A DNA stretch of 64,000 nt, from the NCBI RefSeq assembly GCF_000176035.2, contig NC_015675.1:2422001-2486000 (forward strand), in the 5' to 3' direction. Every line of letters starts with the position of its first letter. The stretch's first letter is position 1. The notes below the pieces were generated by a model that saw only the letters and a list, made by a program, of their open reading frames with translations, was not told where the DNA came from and searched no databases. Position numbers and translations under genes: made by a program. Positions 18,720 to 26,801 of the stretch are shown piece by piece. This DNA is from Mesorhizobium opportunistum WSM2075 (GTDB lineage Bacteria > Pseudomonadota > Alphaproteobacteria > Rhizobiales > Rhizobiaceae).

Positions 18720-19661
18720 ATGCGTATTCTATCGGATGCCTTCATTCCCGAACTGCCTGGTCACTACAAGGGCAAGGTGCGCGAGAATTACGACCTCGCC
18801 GACGGGCGGCGCATCATCATCGCCACCGACCGTCTCAGTGCCTTCGACATCATCCTGACCTCGATCCCGTTCAAGGGCGAGATCCTGACGCAGACGGCCC
18901 GCTACTGGTTCGAGGAAACCGCCGACATCTGTCCGAACCATGTGCTTGAATATCCCGATCCCAACGTCGTCGTGGGCACAAGGCTCGACATCCTGCCGGT
19001 CGAGATCGTCGTGCGCGGCTATCTGGCGGGGACCACCAGCACCTCGATCCTGACCCGCTACAAGCGTGGCGAACGGGACATGTACGGCATGCGGCTGCCG
19101 GACGGCCTGCGCGACAATGAGAAGCTGGCCGAGCCGGTCATCACGCCGACCAGCAAGGCGGCGGATGGCGGCCATGACGAGCCGCTGTCGAAGACCGAGA
19201 TCCTCGACCATGGCCTTCTCACCGAGCCGCAGTGGGACACCGTTTCGGGCTACGCCTTGAAGCTGTTTGCCCGCGGCCAGGCGCGCGCTGCCGAACGTGG
19301 CCTCATCCTCGCCGACACCAAATACGAATTCGGCACCGACAAGGACGGGACGATCATCCTGGCCGACGAAATCCATACGCCCGACAGCAGCCGGTATTGG
19401 ATCGCCAGGAGTTACGAACAGGCCCTGGCCAATGGCACGCGGCCGGAGAGTTTCGACAAGGATTTCATCCGCTCATGGGTGGCGGCGCGCTGCGATCCCT
19501 ACAAGGATACTGTTCCCAAAATACCGGACGAGATCGTCGAGCAGGCCTCCAAGGTCTATGCGCAGGCTTACCAGGCGATCACCGGCAAGGAGTTCTTGCC
19601 CGATGTGTCCGGGGAAACGGTGCTTGATCGTATCCGCTCGAACCTGGCACGTTATTTTTAA
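18720..19661 (+). CDS. purC: SAICAR synthetase
   Basis: This 313-residue phosphoribosylaminoimidazole-succinocarboxamide synthase joins CAIR and aspartate in purine synthesis. It has [48 protein letters not shown] and [12 protein letters not shown], all typical of the longer (about 300-residue) type. The ATG at 18720 gives [20 protein letters not shown]. It is a single gene, divergent from the catabolic operon. A second, shorter purC is common in rhizobia but is not in this window. Confidence 0.95.
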   Translation: MRILSDAFIPELPGHYKGKVRENYDLADGRRIIIATDRLSAFDIILTSIPFKGEILTQTARYWFEETADICPNHVLEYPDPNVVVGTRLDILPVEIVVRGYLAGTTSTSILTRYKRGERDMYGMRLPDGLRDNEKLAEPVITPTSKAADGGHDEPLSKTEILDHGLLTEPQWDTVSGYALKLFARGQARAAERGLILADTKYEFGTDKDGTIILADEIHTPDSSRYWIARSYEQALANGTRPESFDKDFIRSWVAARCDPYKDTVPKIPDEIVEQASKVYAQAYQAITGKEFLPDVSGETVLDRIRSNLARYF

Positions 19662-19682
19662 GAGGCGCCTCTCAGCTAGCGA

Positions 19683-20005
19683 ATGGTCTTACGCAGCGCA
19701 GTCGACCCCCACTCCGTCGAGCTTCGCTCGCCACCTCTCCCGATCGACGGGGTAGAGGAAGGCGCGAGCTTGGCCGGGCTGGTGCCTTCCTCTCCCTCCG
19801 GAGGGCTACGCTATGCACACATCTTCTGTAATTGGCGTGACTGATCGGGCCGAGGCTTGATTGCCATGTGGTTCCCCCAATCCGTCGCTGCTTCGCAGCG
19901 CCACCTTTCCCCCCTCCGGAGGGAAGGAAGGGAGCTTCGCTGGACGAGCGTTGACAGCAAAAAGCTTGGCGCCCTTCCTCTCCCCCGTCGATCGGGGGAG
20001 AGCGA
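19683..20005. repeat. Mosaic intergenic repeats left of the IS110 element
   Basis: This interval has no gene. It contains repeated modules such as CCACTCCGTCGAGCTTCGCTC (19710s), CCAATCCGTCGCTGCTTCG (19880s), CTCCGGAGG (twice) and paired GATCGACGGGG/CCCCCGTCGATC segments. Related modules in opposite orientation recur at 21150-21330 on the other side of the transposase. Confidence 0.7.
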
Positions 20006-21010
20006 CTGTCTGGGGTGTCAAGTTGCATTTGCGAACTCGGCTCGCGCATCGCGTGCTTTTGCATTGAGGATGACGAGGAGTTTTCGGGCGAGTGCGATGC
20101 GGATGAGCATTTTGGACTTTCCGGCCTGTTGCAACCGCTGAGCGAACGCTTTGAGATGGGGATCGAACTTGGCCACGATGGCCGCGACGATGAAGAGGAT
20201 GCCTCGCGGCCCGGCGCGTCCGCCGCGCACATGCCTGTTGCCGGCCCGCCTGCCGCTGTCATCTGCGATGGGGGCGAGGCCTGCCAGCTTAGCGATGGCT
20301 TTGTTGGAGATGAGGCCGATCTCAGGCAGTTCGGCCATCAGGCGGGCGACGGTGCGCCCGGCCACCCCCTTGAGCGAACGGAAGGCCCGCTCCAGCCTGG
20401 CCCACAGCGGATCGTCGTCGATCATCGAGGCAATCTCGCCTTCCAGCCGTCGTTGCTCGCGCTTGAGGAAGGCCAGCATGGCCTCGATGCTGGCGCATGT
20501 CTCGGCGTCGCGTGCGGCACTTCTGCGCTGCTTGTTGATGGTCGCATCGCCGACAACCTGGCAAAGCCGCGCAACCAGTGCGGCGAGCCGCTGCTGGGCA
20601 GCGCTCGGCGGTGGCGTGGGGACCGTCTTCTTGACTTCGCTGTAATGGGCGATGACAGCAGCGTCGATCCGGTCGGTCTTTTCCAGATAACCCATCGCCT
20701 CGGCGAAGCGACGCACGCTCTTGGCATTGACCACGCCGCACGGCATGCCATGCGCCCACAAAAGCATGAACCCCAGCCTCTCATAGCCGCCCGACGCCTC
20801 CATCACCGCCATTGCTGCGCCGTGGCCACGGCAGAACAGCCAAAGAGCTGCGATGCCCGTCGCGTCATTGGCGAAACGCTCTGCCGCACCGCCTGGCCAG
20901 ACATGCGCGTCCAGCCAATCCTTCGAAACATCAACTCCACAAATGATCTTGTTCACGGTAACCTGCCTTGTGCGTACGGTTGGAACCAAGCGACTGTTCG
21001 GTCGTGCGTG
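20005..21010 (-). mobile_element. IS110-family insertion sequence (ends approximate)
   Basis: The element is defined by an intact IS110-type transposase. IS110 elements generally lack long terminal inverted repeats and target duplications, so the ends given are only a bracket around the gene. The non-coding end, which in this family encodes the bridge RNA, should lie upstream of the transposase start and may extend beyond 21010. Related host repeats on both sides suggest insertion into a repeat-rich intergenic region. Confidence 0.6.
20018..20956 (-). CDS. IS110-family transposase
   Basis: The 312-residue product has the N-terminal RuvC-like DEDD domain: IICGVDVSKDW, an acidic MEASGGYE, and KTDRIDAAVIA with two aspartates. 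A coiled-coil middle follows, and then the C-terminal Transposase_20 domain (LKGVAGRTVARLMAELPEI, LAGLAPIADDSGRRAG), including the expected serine. It appears complete. I use GTG 20956 (VNKIICGVD), preceded by AGG; a longer frame reaches 20989. These enzymes carry out RNA-guided recombination with a bridge RNA from the element. Confidence 0.88.
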   Translation of the reverse strand: MNKIICGVDVSKDWLDAHVWPGGAAERFANDATGIAALWLFCRGHGAAMAVMEASGGYERLGFMLLWAHGMPCGVVNAKSVRRFAEAMGYLEKTDRIDAAVIAHYSEVKKTVPTPPPSAAQQRLAALVARLCQVVGDATINKQRRSAARDAETCASIEAMLAFLKREQRRLEGEIASMIDDDPLWARLERAFRSLKGVAGRTVARLMAELPEIGLISNKAIAKLAGLAPIADDSGRRAGNRHVRGGRAGPRGILFIVAAIVAKFDPHLKAFAQRLQQAGKSKMLIRIALARKLLVILNAKARDARAEFANAT

Positions 21011-21075
21011 ACGAAGGCGAAGATCCCAAGCTCTCCCGCGGCTGTAACCTCAGGTGGTACGGGCGACTTCGCCAA

Positions 21076-21107
21076 GCCAAGGTCCGGGCGGCCGCCCGGA
21101 CCTTGGC
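21076..21107. repeat. Perfect 32-bp palindrome
   Basis: GCCAAGGTCCGGGCGG (21076-21091) is followed immediately by its exact reverse complement. It lies about 120 bp upstream of the transposase start, in the 500-bp gap 20957-21488 that has no gene. It might belong to the IS110 non-coding end, a terminator, or a host repeat. Confidence 0.85.
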
Positions 21108-21149
21108 TCAATCGCTTCAATCCCACGAAATCGCTCTCGTGTAGATACA

Positions 21150-21330
21150 AGGTGGCTCGGCGAAGCCGAGACGGAGTGGGGGTCGACCAGCGCAGGATTA
21201 AACAAAGCATGGCCAAGCTGCCATGCACGCTATGGTCAAAGACCAGCCGCCTGGAAATGCGTGCATGCCGTAGCCTCCGGAGGGGCGAGAGATGGCTCGG
21301 CGAAGCAGCGACGGAGTGGGGGAAGCCCGC
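21150..21330. repeat. Mosaic intergenic repeats right of the IS110 element
   Basis: GGCTCGGCGAAGCCGAGACGG (21153 on) and GGCTCGGCGAAGCAGCGACGG (21294 on), each followed by AGTGGGGG, are two copies of one module. Their reverse complements match modules at 19700-19720 and 19870-19900 on the far side of the transposase. No gene is evident here. Confidence 0.7.
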
Positions 21331-21488
21331 TCCAAAACCCGAAGCCGCTGAAAATCAGGCACAACCGCGCGAATGCCGGGGCTAGCCTATGGCCCCATGA
21401 AGGCGAGGGAACAGCAGCTGCGGCGCGTTGACCTGGTCCTGCAGCGGCGATACGGATCGATGGCCATCACCTCACAAGGATTCTGCCC

Positions 21489-21884
21489 ATGGTGCAGTAC
21501 GCGGACGGACGGCCGATCGGAGACCTGACGCTGCGCACGCTGGCCATGCCTTCGGACGCCAATGCCGCCGGCGATATTTTTGGCGGCTGGGTGATGGCGC
21601 AGATGGACCTTGCCTGCGGCATCCGCGCCGCCGAGCGCGCCAGGGGCCGCGTGGTGACGGCGGCGGTCAAGGAGATGTCCTTCGCCAAGCCGATGAAGAT
21701 CGGCGACACGCTGTGCATCTACACCCATGTCGAGCGCGTCGGCCGCACCTCGATGACGCTCAAGGTCGAGGCCTGGGCACAGCGCTATCTCTCTGACCTG
21801 ATGGAGAAGGTGACGCACGCCGATTTCGTGATGGTGGCGCTGGACGGCGAGGGCAAGCCGAAGGCCGTTCCGGCCGAGAGCTGA
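21489..21884 (+). CDS. Hotdog-fold acyl-CoA thioesterase (YciA-like)
   Basis: The 131-residue product has the acyl-CoA hydrolase pattern MPSDANAAGDIFGGWVMAQM, with the Asn-Asp pair of YciA-type enzymes. VVTAAVKEMSFAKPMKIGD and a C-terminal ADFVMVALDGEGKP follow. It cleaves acyl-CoA thioesters in the cytosol, usually as a hexamer. The length is normal. The ATG at 21489 follows AAGGATT. Confidence 0.9.
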   Translation: MVQYADGRPIGDLTLRTLAMPSDANAAGDIFGGWVMAQMDLACGIRAAERARGRVVTAAVKEMSFAKPMKIGDTLCIYTHVERVGRTSMTLKVEAWAQRYLSDLMEKVTHADFVMVALDGEGKPKAVPAES

Positions 21885-21999
21885 CGAAAACCCGTTTGCC
21901 CACTCCGGGCAATTGTAACATCGCTCGTGCAGGCGATGCGCCGCGCGACATCCGATGGTTGCCTTCACGCCCGATACTGCAGGCGTTGGAGGAGAGACA

Positions 22000-22203
22000 A
22001 TGCGTCAACACATGCTGAACGGCTGGCTCGCGGCAGCCCTTCTCGCGCTGACCTGCCTGCTCGGCGCAACGGCCTATGCCGAAGTCAAGCAAGCCCCTCC
22101 GCGCATCGCCTGCCTGCAAGGCAATGTCGACGTCAGGGCGTCGGCCACGACATGCGCGATCTGCGGGCCGGCGCATTGCGAAGGCATGGCGCCAAGATCC
22201 TGA
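22000..22203 (+). CDS. Small exported Cys-containing protein
   Basis: The 67-residue product starts at an ATG with GGAGGAGAG just upstream. It has a signal peptide (WLAAALLALTCLLGATAYA) and a mature part of about 40 residues with IACLQGNVDVRASATTCAIC and CEG. Four mature cysteines suggest a disulfide-rich or metal-binding peptide. The family is unknown. It follows the thioesterase by about 115 bp. Confidence 0.55.
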   Translation: MRQHMLNGWLAAALLALTCLLGATAYAEVKQAPPRIACLQGNVDVRASATTCAICGPAHCEGMAPRS

Positions 22204-22371
22204 ATGATTACTTTGTCATTGCGGTTGCCGTCGGCAAGGCCGCGCCAGCTTGGGTGGTCTGAGGCGCCATAAGCCAAAGTTGCGAGACCTGGTTTAAGGA
22301 AGCGCCAGTTCGCTTGTCGTCAGGCGAGGGCGCTTACGACGAAACTCCGCACTCCTTGCCATGCAAGGGTC

Positions 22372-22740
22372 TCAGCCATCCATACCGTCGAATTTTTCGC
22401 GCGCGGCCCTGACGCGCTGCGTGTTCCTGCGTGCCCATTCGCCAAGCGCGCTGACCGGGATCAACAATTCGTGACCGAGTTCGGTCAGTTCGTAATCGAC
22501 CCGCGGTGGAATGGTCGGGAACACGGTGCGGGTGACGAAGCCGTCGCGTTCCAGGCCGCGCAAGGTGGTGGTCAGCATCTTCTGCGAGATGCCGCCGACG
22601 GCGGCGCGCAACTCGTTGAAACGCAGCGGTCCGCCGCCAAGCTTGCCGACCACGAGCACCGTCCATTTGTCGCCGACGCGTTGCAGGATTTCCGAAACGG
22701 CGCGGCAGTCCTCGGTGTTGTGTGGGTGCCTTAGTAACAA
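22372..22740 (-). CDS. HxlR-family transcriptional regulator
   Basis: The protein (122 residues from this start) is a winged-helix HxlR repressor: LQRVGDKWTVLVVGKLGGG, LRFNELRAAVGGISQKMLT, LRGLERDGFVTRTVFPT and PPRVDYELTELG. The TTG at 22740 has GGAGG 7 nt upstream and gives LLRHPHNTEDC. An ATG at 22779 would add 13 residues but has no RBS. It is divergent from an FMN reductase gene, the usual layout for redox or electrophile-sensing HxlR proteins that repress their neighbour; a dyad lies between the two genes. Confidence 0.85.
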   Translation of the reverse strand: MLLRHPHNTEDCRAVSEILQRVGDKWTVLVVGKLGGGPLRFNELRAAVGGISQKMLTTTLRGLERDGFVTRTVFPTIPPRVDYELTELGHELLIPVSALGEWARRNTQRVRAAREKFDGMDG

Positions 22741-22787
22741 AACGGTGCCTCCTTGCGTCACCAGCTGACAGTATCTCATATAGCGCC

Positions 22788-22804
22788 GGTATCTAAATGA
22801 TACC
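22788..22804. promoter_or_regulatory. Candidate HxlR operator
   Basis: GGTATC-TAAAT-GATACC is a perfect 6-bp inverted repeat with a 5-bp spacer. It lies between the divergent HxlR and FMN-reductase genes, 27 bp before the reductase ATG. A further GTATCT half-site occurs at 22771. The assignment rests on position and symmetry. Confidence 0.55.
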
Positions 22805-22830
22805 AGCTTTACTGGAATGGAGAGCCCCTC

Positions 22831-23436
22831 ATGTCAAAGCCGAAAATCGCCATCGTCATCGGTTCGACGCGCGCCGCGCGCTTCGCCGATGTGCCCACTC
22901 AATGGATCGCCAAGATCGCCAAATCGCATGCCGACATCGATGTCGAAATCGTCGACCTGCGCGACTTCCCGCTGCCCTTCTTCGACGAGGTCGCTTCGTC
23001 CGCCTGGGTGCCGTCGACCAACGAGGTGGCGCAGCGCTGGCAGAAGAAGGTCGCCGAATATGACGGCTTCATCTTCACCGCGGCCGAATACAATCACGGC
23101 CCGACGGCCGTGCTGAAGAACGCCATCGACTACGCTGCCAACGAATGGAACAAGAAGCCGGCTGGCTTCGTCGGCTACGGTGGCGTTGGCGGCGCCCGCG
23201 CCGTCGAGCAGCTGCGCATGCACGCCGTCGAATTGCAGATGGCGCCGGTCAAGTCCGCCGTCCACATCGTCTGGGCCGATTTCCTCGCCGTTCGCCAGGG
23301 CGAGAAGAAGCTCGAGGAGCTTGAGCACCTGAACCAAGCGGCCACCGCCCTGGTCAATGATGTCGCCTGGTGGGCGAAGGCGCTGAAGAAGGCACGCGAT
23401 GCCGACGTGGTCGACGAGGAAATCAAGGCGGCCTGA
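22831..23436 (+). CDS. NADPH-dependent FMN reductase family protein
   Basis: This 201-residue flavodoxin-like protein begins KIAIVIGSTRAARFADVP (FMN phosphate loop). It has FIFTAAEYNHGPTAVLKNAIDY and KPAGFVGYGGVGGARAVEQL, both typical of the family. It reduces FMN, quinones or related electrophiles with NADPH in the cytosol. The ATG follows GGAGAG. It is probably controlled by the divergent HxlR gene, and a strong terminator follows. Confidence 0.9.
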   Translation: MSKPKIAIVIGSTRAARFADVPTQWIAKIAKSHADIDVEIVDLRDFPLPFFDEVASSAWVPSTNEVAQRWQKKVAEYDGFIFTAAEYNHGPTAVLKNAIDYAANEWNKKPAGFVGYGGVGGARAVEQLRMHAVELQMAPVKSAVHIVWADFLAVRQGEKKLEELEHLNQAATALVNDVAWWAKALKKARDADVVDEEIKAA

Positions 23437-23467
23437 TCGCCGGTCGAATTATCCTCCCAGGGATACG

Positions 23468-23491
23468 GGGCGGCGCTTGCGCCGCCCTTTT
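23468..23491 (+). terminator. Rho-independent terminator after FMN reductase
   Basis: GGGCGGC-GCTTGC-GCCGCCC is followed by TTTT, 32 bp past the reductase stop. Confidence 0.8.
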
Positions 23492-23494
23492 CAA

Positions 23495-24304
23495 TTATAG
23501 CGGCTCAAATCGAAAGCTGCCGCCAGATCGGGTGACACGGCCTATGCCGGGCGAGTCCAGATGCGCGCCCGCAACGAAACAATGATCGTCCGCCGCAAGC
23601 GCCAGCAGCCGCAACCGGCTCTCGCGCGCCTGGTCCTGATCGTCGTCGAACTCCCACGTCACCTCAGGCCGACCGAACTGAAGCGATGGGACGTGAACGG
23701 TATCGCCCCAGATCAAAATGCGCTCGCCGCCGCTCGAAACGCGAAAGCAGCTGTGACCGAGCTCGTGGCCATGCGCGCCGATAATTTCAACATGGGTATC
23801 GAGGCGGTCTCCGGCTTCGAATGGTTCCGCCATGCCATGAAACCGTTCGAGCCTCGCTTCGGCGCGAAACAGGCCGAGTTCCTGCCTCGGAACGAGCAGG
23901 CGCGCCAAGTGTGGGAAAGCATCCCGGCCGTCCGCAAGCACAAGGCCATGGATGTGGTCGAGATGCGTGTGGGTGAAGCAGACGGCGCGGATTCGTCCGA
24001 CATCGATGCCGGCCTCGTCCAGCGCCTGGGGAAGCCGGCCCATGGTGGGGTACCATGCGTTCGAAGCGCCAGTGTCGATCAACATGATCTCATGTCCATC
24101 GTCGATCGCGAAGGCATTGACGGAAAGCCTGAGTTGACCACCGACCAGCGTGACTTGTTCCGGCAATTCGTCGCCAAATGGCTCGTCGCCGTTTTGCCGA
24201 AGCCGCCTGATCGGCATGTCGACATAGCCATCGCGCAGGGCGGTGATGCGCAGGTCACCCAGAGTGTAGGTCGAATGAAGTTCGCCCGAAGCCATGCGGT
24301 GCAT
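23495..24304 (-). CDS. MBL-fold metallo-hydrolase
   Basis: The 269-residue metallo-beta-lactamase-fold protein has FTHTHLDHIHG (HxHxDH) near residue 112. A later IIGAHGHELGHS supplies another metal His, WGDTVH an Asp, and VAGAHLDS the last His. It resembles lactonase-like or quorum-quenching-type hydrolases, but the substrate is unknown. I chose the ATG at 24304; a TTG at 24364 would give 20 extra residues unlike the family. It lies 79 bp downstream of the second HxlR gene on the same strand and may be cotranscribed. Confidence 0.85.
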   Translation of the reverse strand: MHRMASGELHSTYTLGDLRITALRDGYVDMPIRRLRQNGDEPFGDELPEQVTLVGGQLRLSVNAFAIDDGHEIMLIDTGASNAWYPTMGRLPQALDEAGIDVGRIRAVCFTHTHLDHIHGLVLADGRDAFPHLARLLVPRQELGLFRAEARLERFHGMAEPFEAGDRLDTHVEIIGAHGHELGHSCFRVSSGGERILIWGDTVHVPSLQFGRPEVTWEFDDDQDQARESRLRLLALAADDHCFVAGAHLDSPGIGRVTRSGGSFRFEPL

Positions 24305-24383
24305 TTTTTGCCGATCCGTTCTGAAGATGTCAGTCAGTCTGCGATGGGCAGCCAGCGTCGGCAACCCGCCCTGTCGATTCGAT

Positions 24384-24791
24384 CTATGCCATGTATGCGT
24401 GCCGCGCCTGCCGTGGCCGGATGATGCAGTCGGCGAGGCGGTGCGTTTCGTTCAGCTCGTCGGCGTGATGCTGGCCCCATTGGCAGAGCGCCAGCAGGAT
24501 GGGTTCGAGGCTGAGGCCGAGGCTGGTCGCCGAATATTCGACGCGTGCGGGGACCTCGGCGAAGATCTCGCGGCTGACGAGGCCGTGCTCCTCCATTTCG
24601 CGCAGCTGCTGGATCAACACTTTCTGGGTGATGCCGGGCATCATTGCCTTCAGCGCGGTGAGTCGTCGTGGCCCATCGAACAGGTGATAGAGGATGACCG
24701 CCTTCCAGCGCCCGGCGATCACCTTGAGCGCCCGCTCCGCCGGCAGTATCGGGAGTCTCTTGATTGGCATTTTCCTGGCTGGGCTGGCCAT
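24384..24791 (-). CDS. HxlR-family transcriptional regulator
   Basis: The 135-residue winged-helix protein has ALKVIAGRWKAVILYHLFDG, LTALKAMMPGITQKVLIQQL and REMEEHGLVSREIFAEVP, the HxlR pattern. The ATG at 24791 is set by a perfect GGAGGTGACC just before it, so the longer open frame is not used. It is divergent from a quinone-oxidoreductase-type gene 97 bp away and probably controls it. Confidence 0.88.
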   Translation of the reverse strand: MASPARKMPIKRLPILPAERALKVIAGRWKAVILYHLFDGPRRLTALKAMMPGITQKVLIQQLREMEEHGLVSREIFAEVPARVEYSATSLGLSLEPILLALCQWGQHHADELNETHRLADCIIRPRQARHAYMA

Positions 24792-24888
24792 GGTCACCTC
24801 CTGGTCAGCAGGGGACAAAAGAGTGTGTAGTCGCGGCCCCGCAGATAGTGGCAAACCGCAGCCGATGCCAGTGCGATCGGAGGTTGCC

Positions 24889-25869
24889 ATGAAAGCCATT
24901 CAACTCAGCCGTTTCGGTGGTCCCGACGTGCTGGAACTGGTCGACTTGCCGGCGCCTGTGCCGCAGGCAGGCGAGGTGCTGGTTCGGGTTCGGGCGGCGG
25001 GAATAAACTTCTTCGAGGTGCTGATGCGCGCCGACCGATACGCGGTGACGCCGCAACTGCCGATGTTTCCCGGCGTGGAAGTGGCGGGTGTGGTGGAGGC
25101 CATTGGCCAAGGGGTGGATCCGGCGCTGCTCAGGACGCGCGTGGCGGCGCCGCTATTTGCCTCGCAACGTCCTTATGGCGGCTATGCGGAGCTGGTGACG
25201 ATCGACGCGGGTCTCGTCGTTCCGCTGCCGGATGCAATTTCGTTCGACGAGGCGACAGCCCTTATGGTGCAAGGGCTGACGGCGCTTCACCTGCCGCGGC
25301 AAAGCCCGCCCGAAGGCAAGTCCGTGCTGGTGCCTGCGGCGTCGGGCGGTGTGGGATCGTTGCTGGTCCAGCTTGCCAGGCTGAAGGGTGCTCGCCAGGT
25401 GATCGCCGCCGGCGGCGGCAAGGCCAAGCTCGATTTCGCTTTATCGCTCGGCGCCGATGTCGCCGTGGATTACACCAATCCGGATTGGCCCGTGCGCATC
25501 CGCGACGTCACCGACGGGGAGGGCGCCGACATCATCTATGATATTGTCGGCGGTGCGCTGACGACAGCTTCCCTGCTGGCCCTGGCGCTCAACGGTGAAC
25601 TGGTGTTCGCGGCGCTCGGCCGGTTCGCGCTTGGCGCTTCGGAGGTCGAGGCGATGATCGGCCGTAACCAGTCGCTCAGAGGGTTCGCGCTGCTGCCGTT
25701 GCTGTCTCCGGACGTGCTGAGAGCCGGCCTGTCCGAGCTGTTCCAGTTGGCGGCGAGCGGTCGGCTACGGGTCGCGATCGGCGGCCGTTTCCCGCTCGAT
25801 CAGGCCGGCGAGGCGCACCGGCTGCTGGACGAGCGGCGCTCGACGGGCAAGGTGGTGCTGGTGCCCTAG
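24889..25869 (+). CDS. Zinc-type alcohol dehydrogenase-like / quinone oxidoreductase
   Basis: This 326-residue MDR-superfamily protein has an N-terminal GroES-like domain (GPDVLELVDLPAPVPQAGEV, PGVEVAGVVEAIG). Its Rossmann domain has LVPAASGGVGSLLVQLARLKG near residue 150. The catalytic zinc cysteine and histidine are absent, so it belongs to the zinc-free quinone oxidoreductase (QOR) group, which reduces quinones or enones with NADPH. The ATG at 24889 follows GGAGG by 5 nt. It is divergent from an HxlR gene, a common redox-responsive arrangement. Confidence 0.9.
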   Translation: MKAIQLSRFGGPDVLELVDLPAPVPQAGEVLVRVRAAGINFFEVLMRADRYAVTPQLPMFPGVEVAGVVEAIGQGVDPALLRTRVAAPLFASQRPYGGYAELVTIDAGLVVPLPDAISFDEATALMVQGLTALHLPRQSPPEGKSVLVPAASGGVGSLLVQLARLKGARQVIAAGGGKAKLDFALSLGADVAVDYTNPDWPVRIRDVTDGEGADIIYDIVGGALTTASLLALALNGELVFAALGRFALGASEVEAMIGRNQSLRGFALLPLLSPDVLRAGLSELFQLAASGRLRVAIGGRFPLDQAGEAHRLLDERRSTGKVVLVP

Positions 25870-25909
25870 CGGCGTTGCCACCCAACGGCGTGAGAGACGA
25901 AAGAAGCGC

Positions 25910-26608
25910 TCATTTTCTCCGGGAGAGGCCATCGAGCAGGAAGTCGAGGCCTTTGCGGAAAGCGCCATCCCAATCATTGTCCAACAGCAGGCGAGAGCGT
26001 TCGATTGCCGGGTAGCGTTCGCCGAGATGTGTAAGGCGCTGCTGTGCCGCGGCCCTGTCGTTGTCCGAGAAGTCGAAGCTCGCCCGTGTAATGGTGGCGC
26101 CCATCACATAGTTCCAAAGCGACCATATCGCGGCATTCACATTGGCATCCGTGACACCGGCTCCAGACAAGGTTCTGCTCAGCAGTTCCAGGCGGCCGAG
26201 GATGTTCGGGCCAAGCGCCCGGCGCGGCAACAGCGATGCCGACCAGGGATGGCGCAGCATGCCGATGCGCCAGTCCTCGAGCATATGAACGACTTCTGCG
26301 CGCCAGTCTTGAGACACAATCGTTGCCAGCGGTCCGTGATATTCGAGCACCGAGTCGAGCGCCAGATCGAAGACGTCGTCTTTGTTGTCCACATGCCAAT
26401 ACAGGCTCATCACGCCCGAGCCGAGGCGATCGGCCAGCCGACGCATCGTCAATCCGTCGAGCCCTTGAGCGTCCAACAATTCTACTGCGGTCGCCACGAT
26501 GCGCTCCCGCGAGAGCGGCGGCTCACTGCTCGGCTCCTGCACGGGCTGAAGCGGCTCCCGTGCCCGTTGAGATCGTTTGCTCCGCGCGCCGCTACGCTTG
26601 GCTGCCAT
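25910..26608 (-). CDS. TetR-family transcriptional regulator
   Basis: The 232-residue protein has a basic N-terminal tail and then the TetR helix-turn-helix (RERIVATAVELLDAQGLDGL, MRRLADRLGSGVMSLYWHVD, residues 33-80). The C-terminal ligand domain resembles TetR_C_1. The ATG at 26608 follows GAGGAAG. It is divergent from the exported RidA-like gene, and the interval holds a GTACA/TGTAC dyad, which is probably its operator. Confidence 0.9.
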   Translation of the reverse strand: MAAKRSGARSKRSQRAREPLQPVQEPSSEPPLSRERIVATAVELLDAQGLDGLTMRRLADRLGSGVMSLYWHVDNKDDVFDLALDSVLEYHGPLATIVSQDWRAEVVHMLEDWRIGMLRHPWSASLLPRRALGPNILGRLELLSRTLSGAGVTDANVNAAIWSLWNYVMGATITRASFDFSDNDRAAAQQRLTHLGERYPAIERSRLLLDNDWDGAFRKGLDFLLDGLSRRK

Positions 26609-26705
26609 CCGTCTTCCTCACTGGTCGGAACCTCGATTTTGGCAGGCAACGTCAGGAATGTCGATGTCGAGCGATTGACTCGTGCCGCGTACTATACGAT
26701 GCCTC

Positions 26706-26728
26706 GTACACAATATGGTACATTGTAC
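26706..26728. promoter_or_regulatory. Candidate TetR operator
   Basis: GTACA-13 nt-TGTAC spans 23 bp. Its right half contains a perfect 11-bp palindrome, GTACATTGTAC (26718-26728). It lies in the TetR/RidA intergenic region, the expected position for TetR autoregulation. Confidence 0.5.
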
Positions 26729-26801
26729 TAGAGCTATCAGCGAGTTCATTTATTCCGGCCGCGAGGACATTGATCGCGGTCCGTGGAGCCGAGAGAAAAT
26801 C

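Noticed and set aside
19683-20005. CRISPR-like repetition
   Set aside because: The repeats are few, imperfect, inverted and unevenly spaced, and no cas gene is near; they are mosaic intergenic repeats.
20015-21385. 456-codon frame opposite the IS110 transposase
   Set aside because: Antisense shadow running through the transposase and repeats.
24694-24888. Longer N-terminus for the quinone-oxidoreductase gene
   Set aside because: GGAGG and the family N-terminus place the start at 24889; the extension overlaps the divergent HxlR gene.
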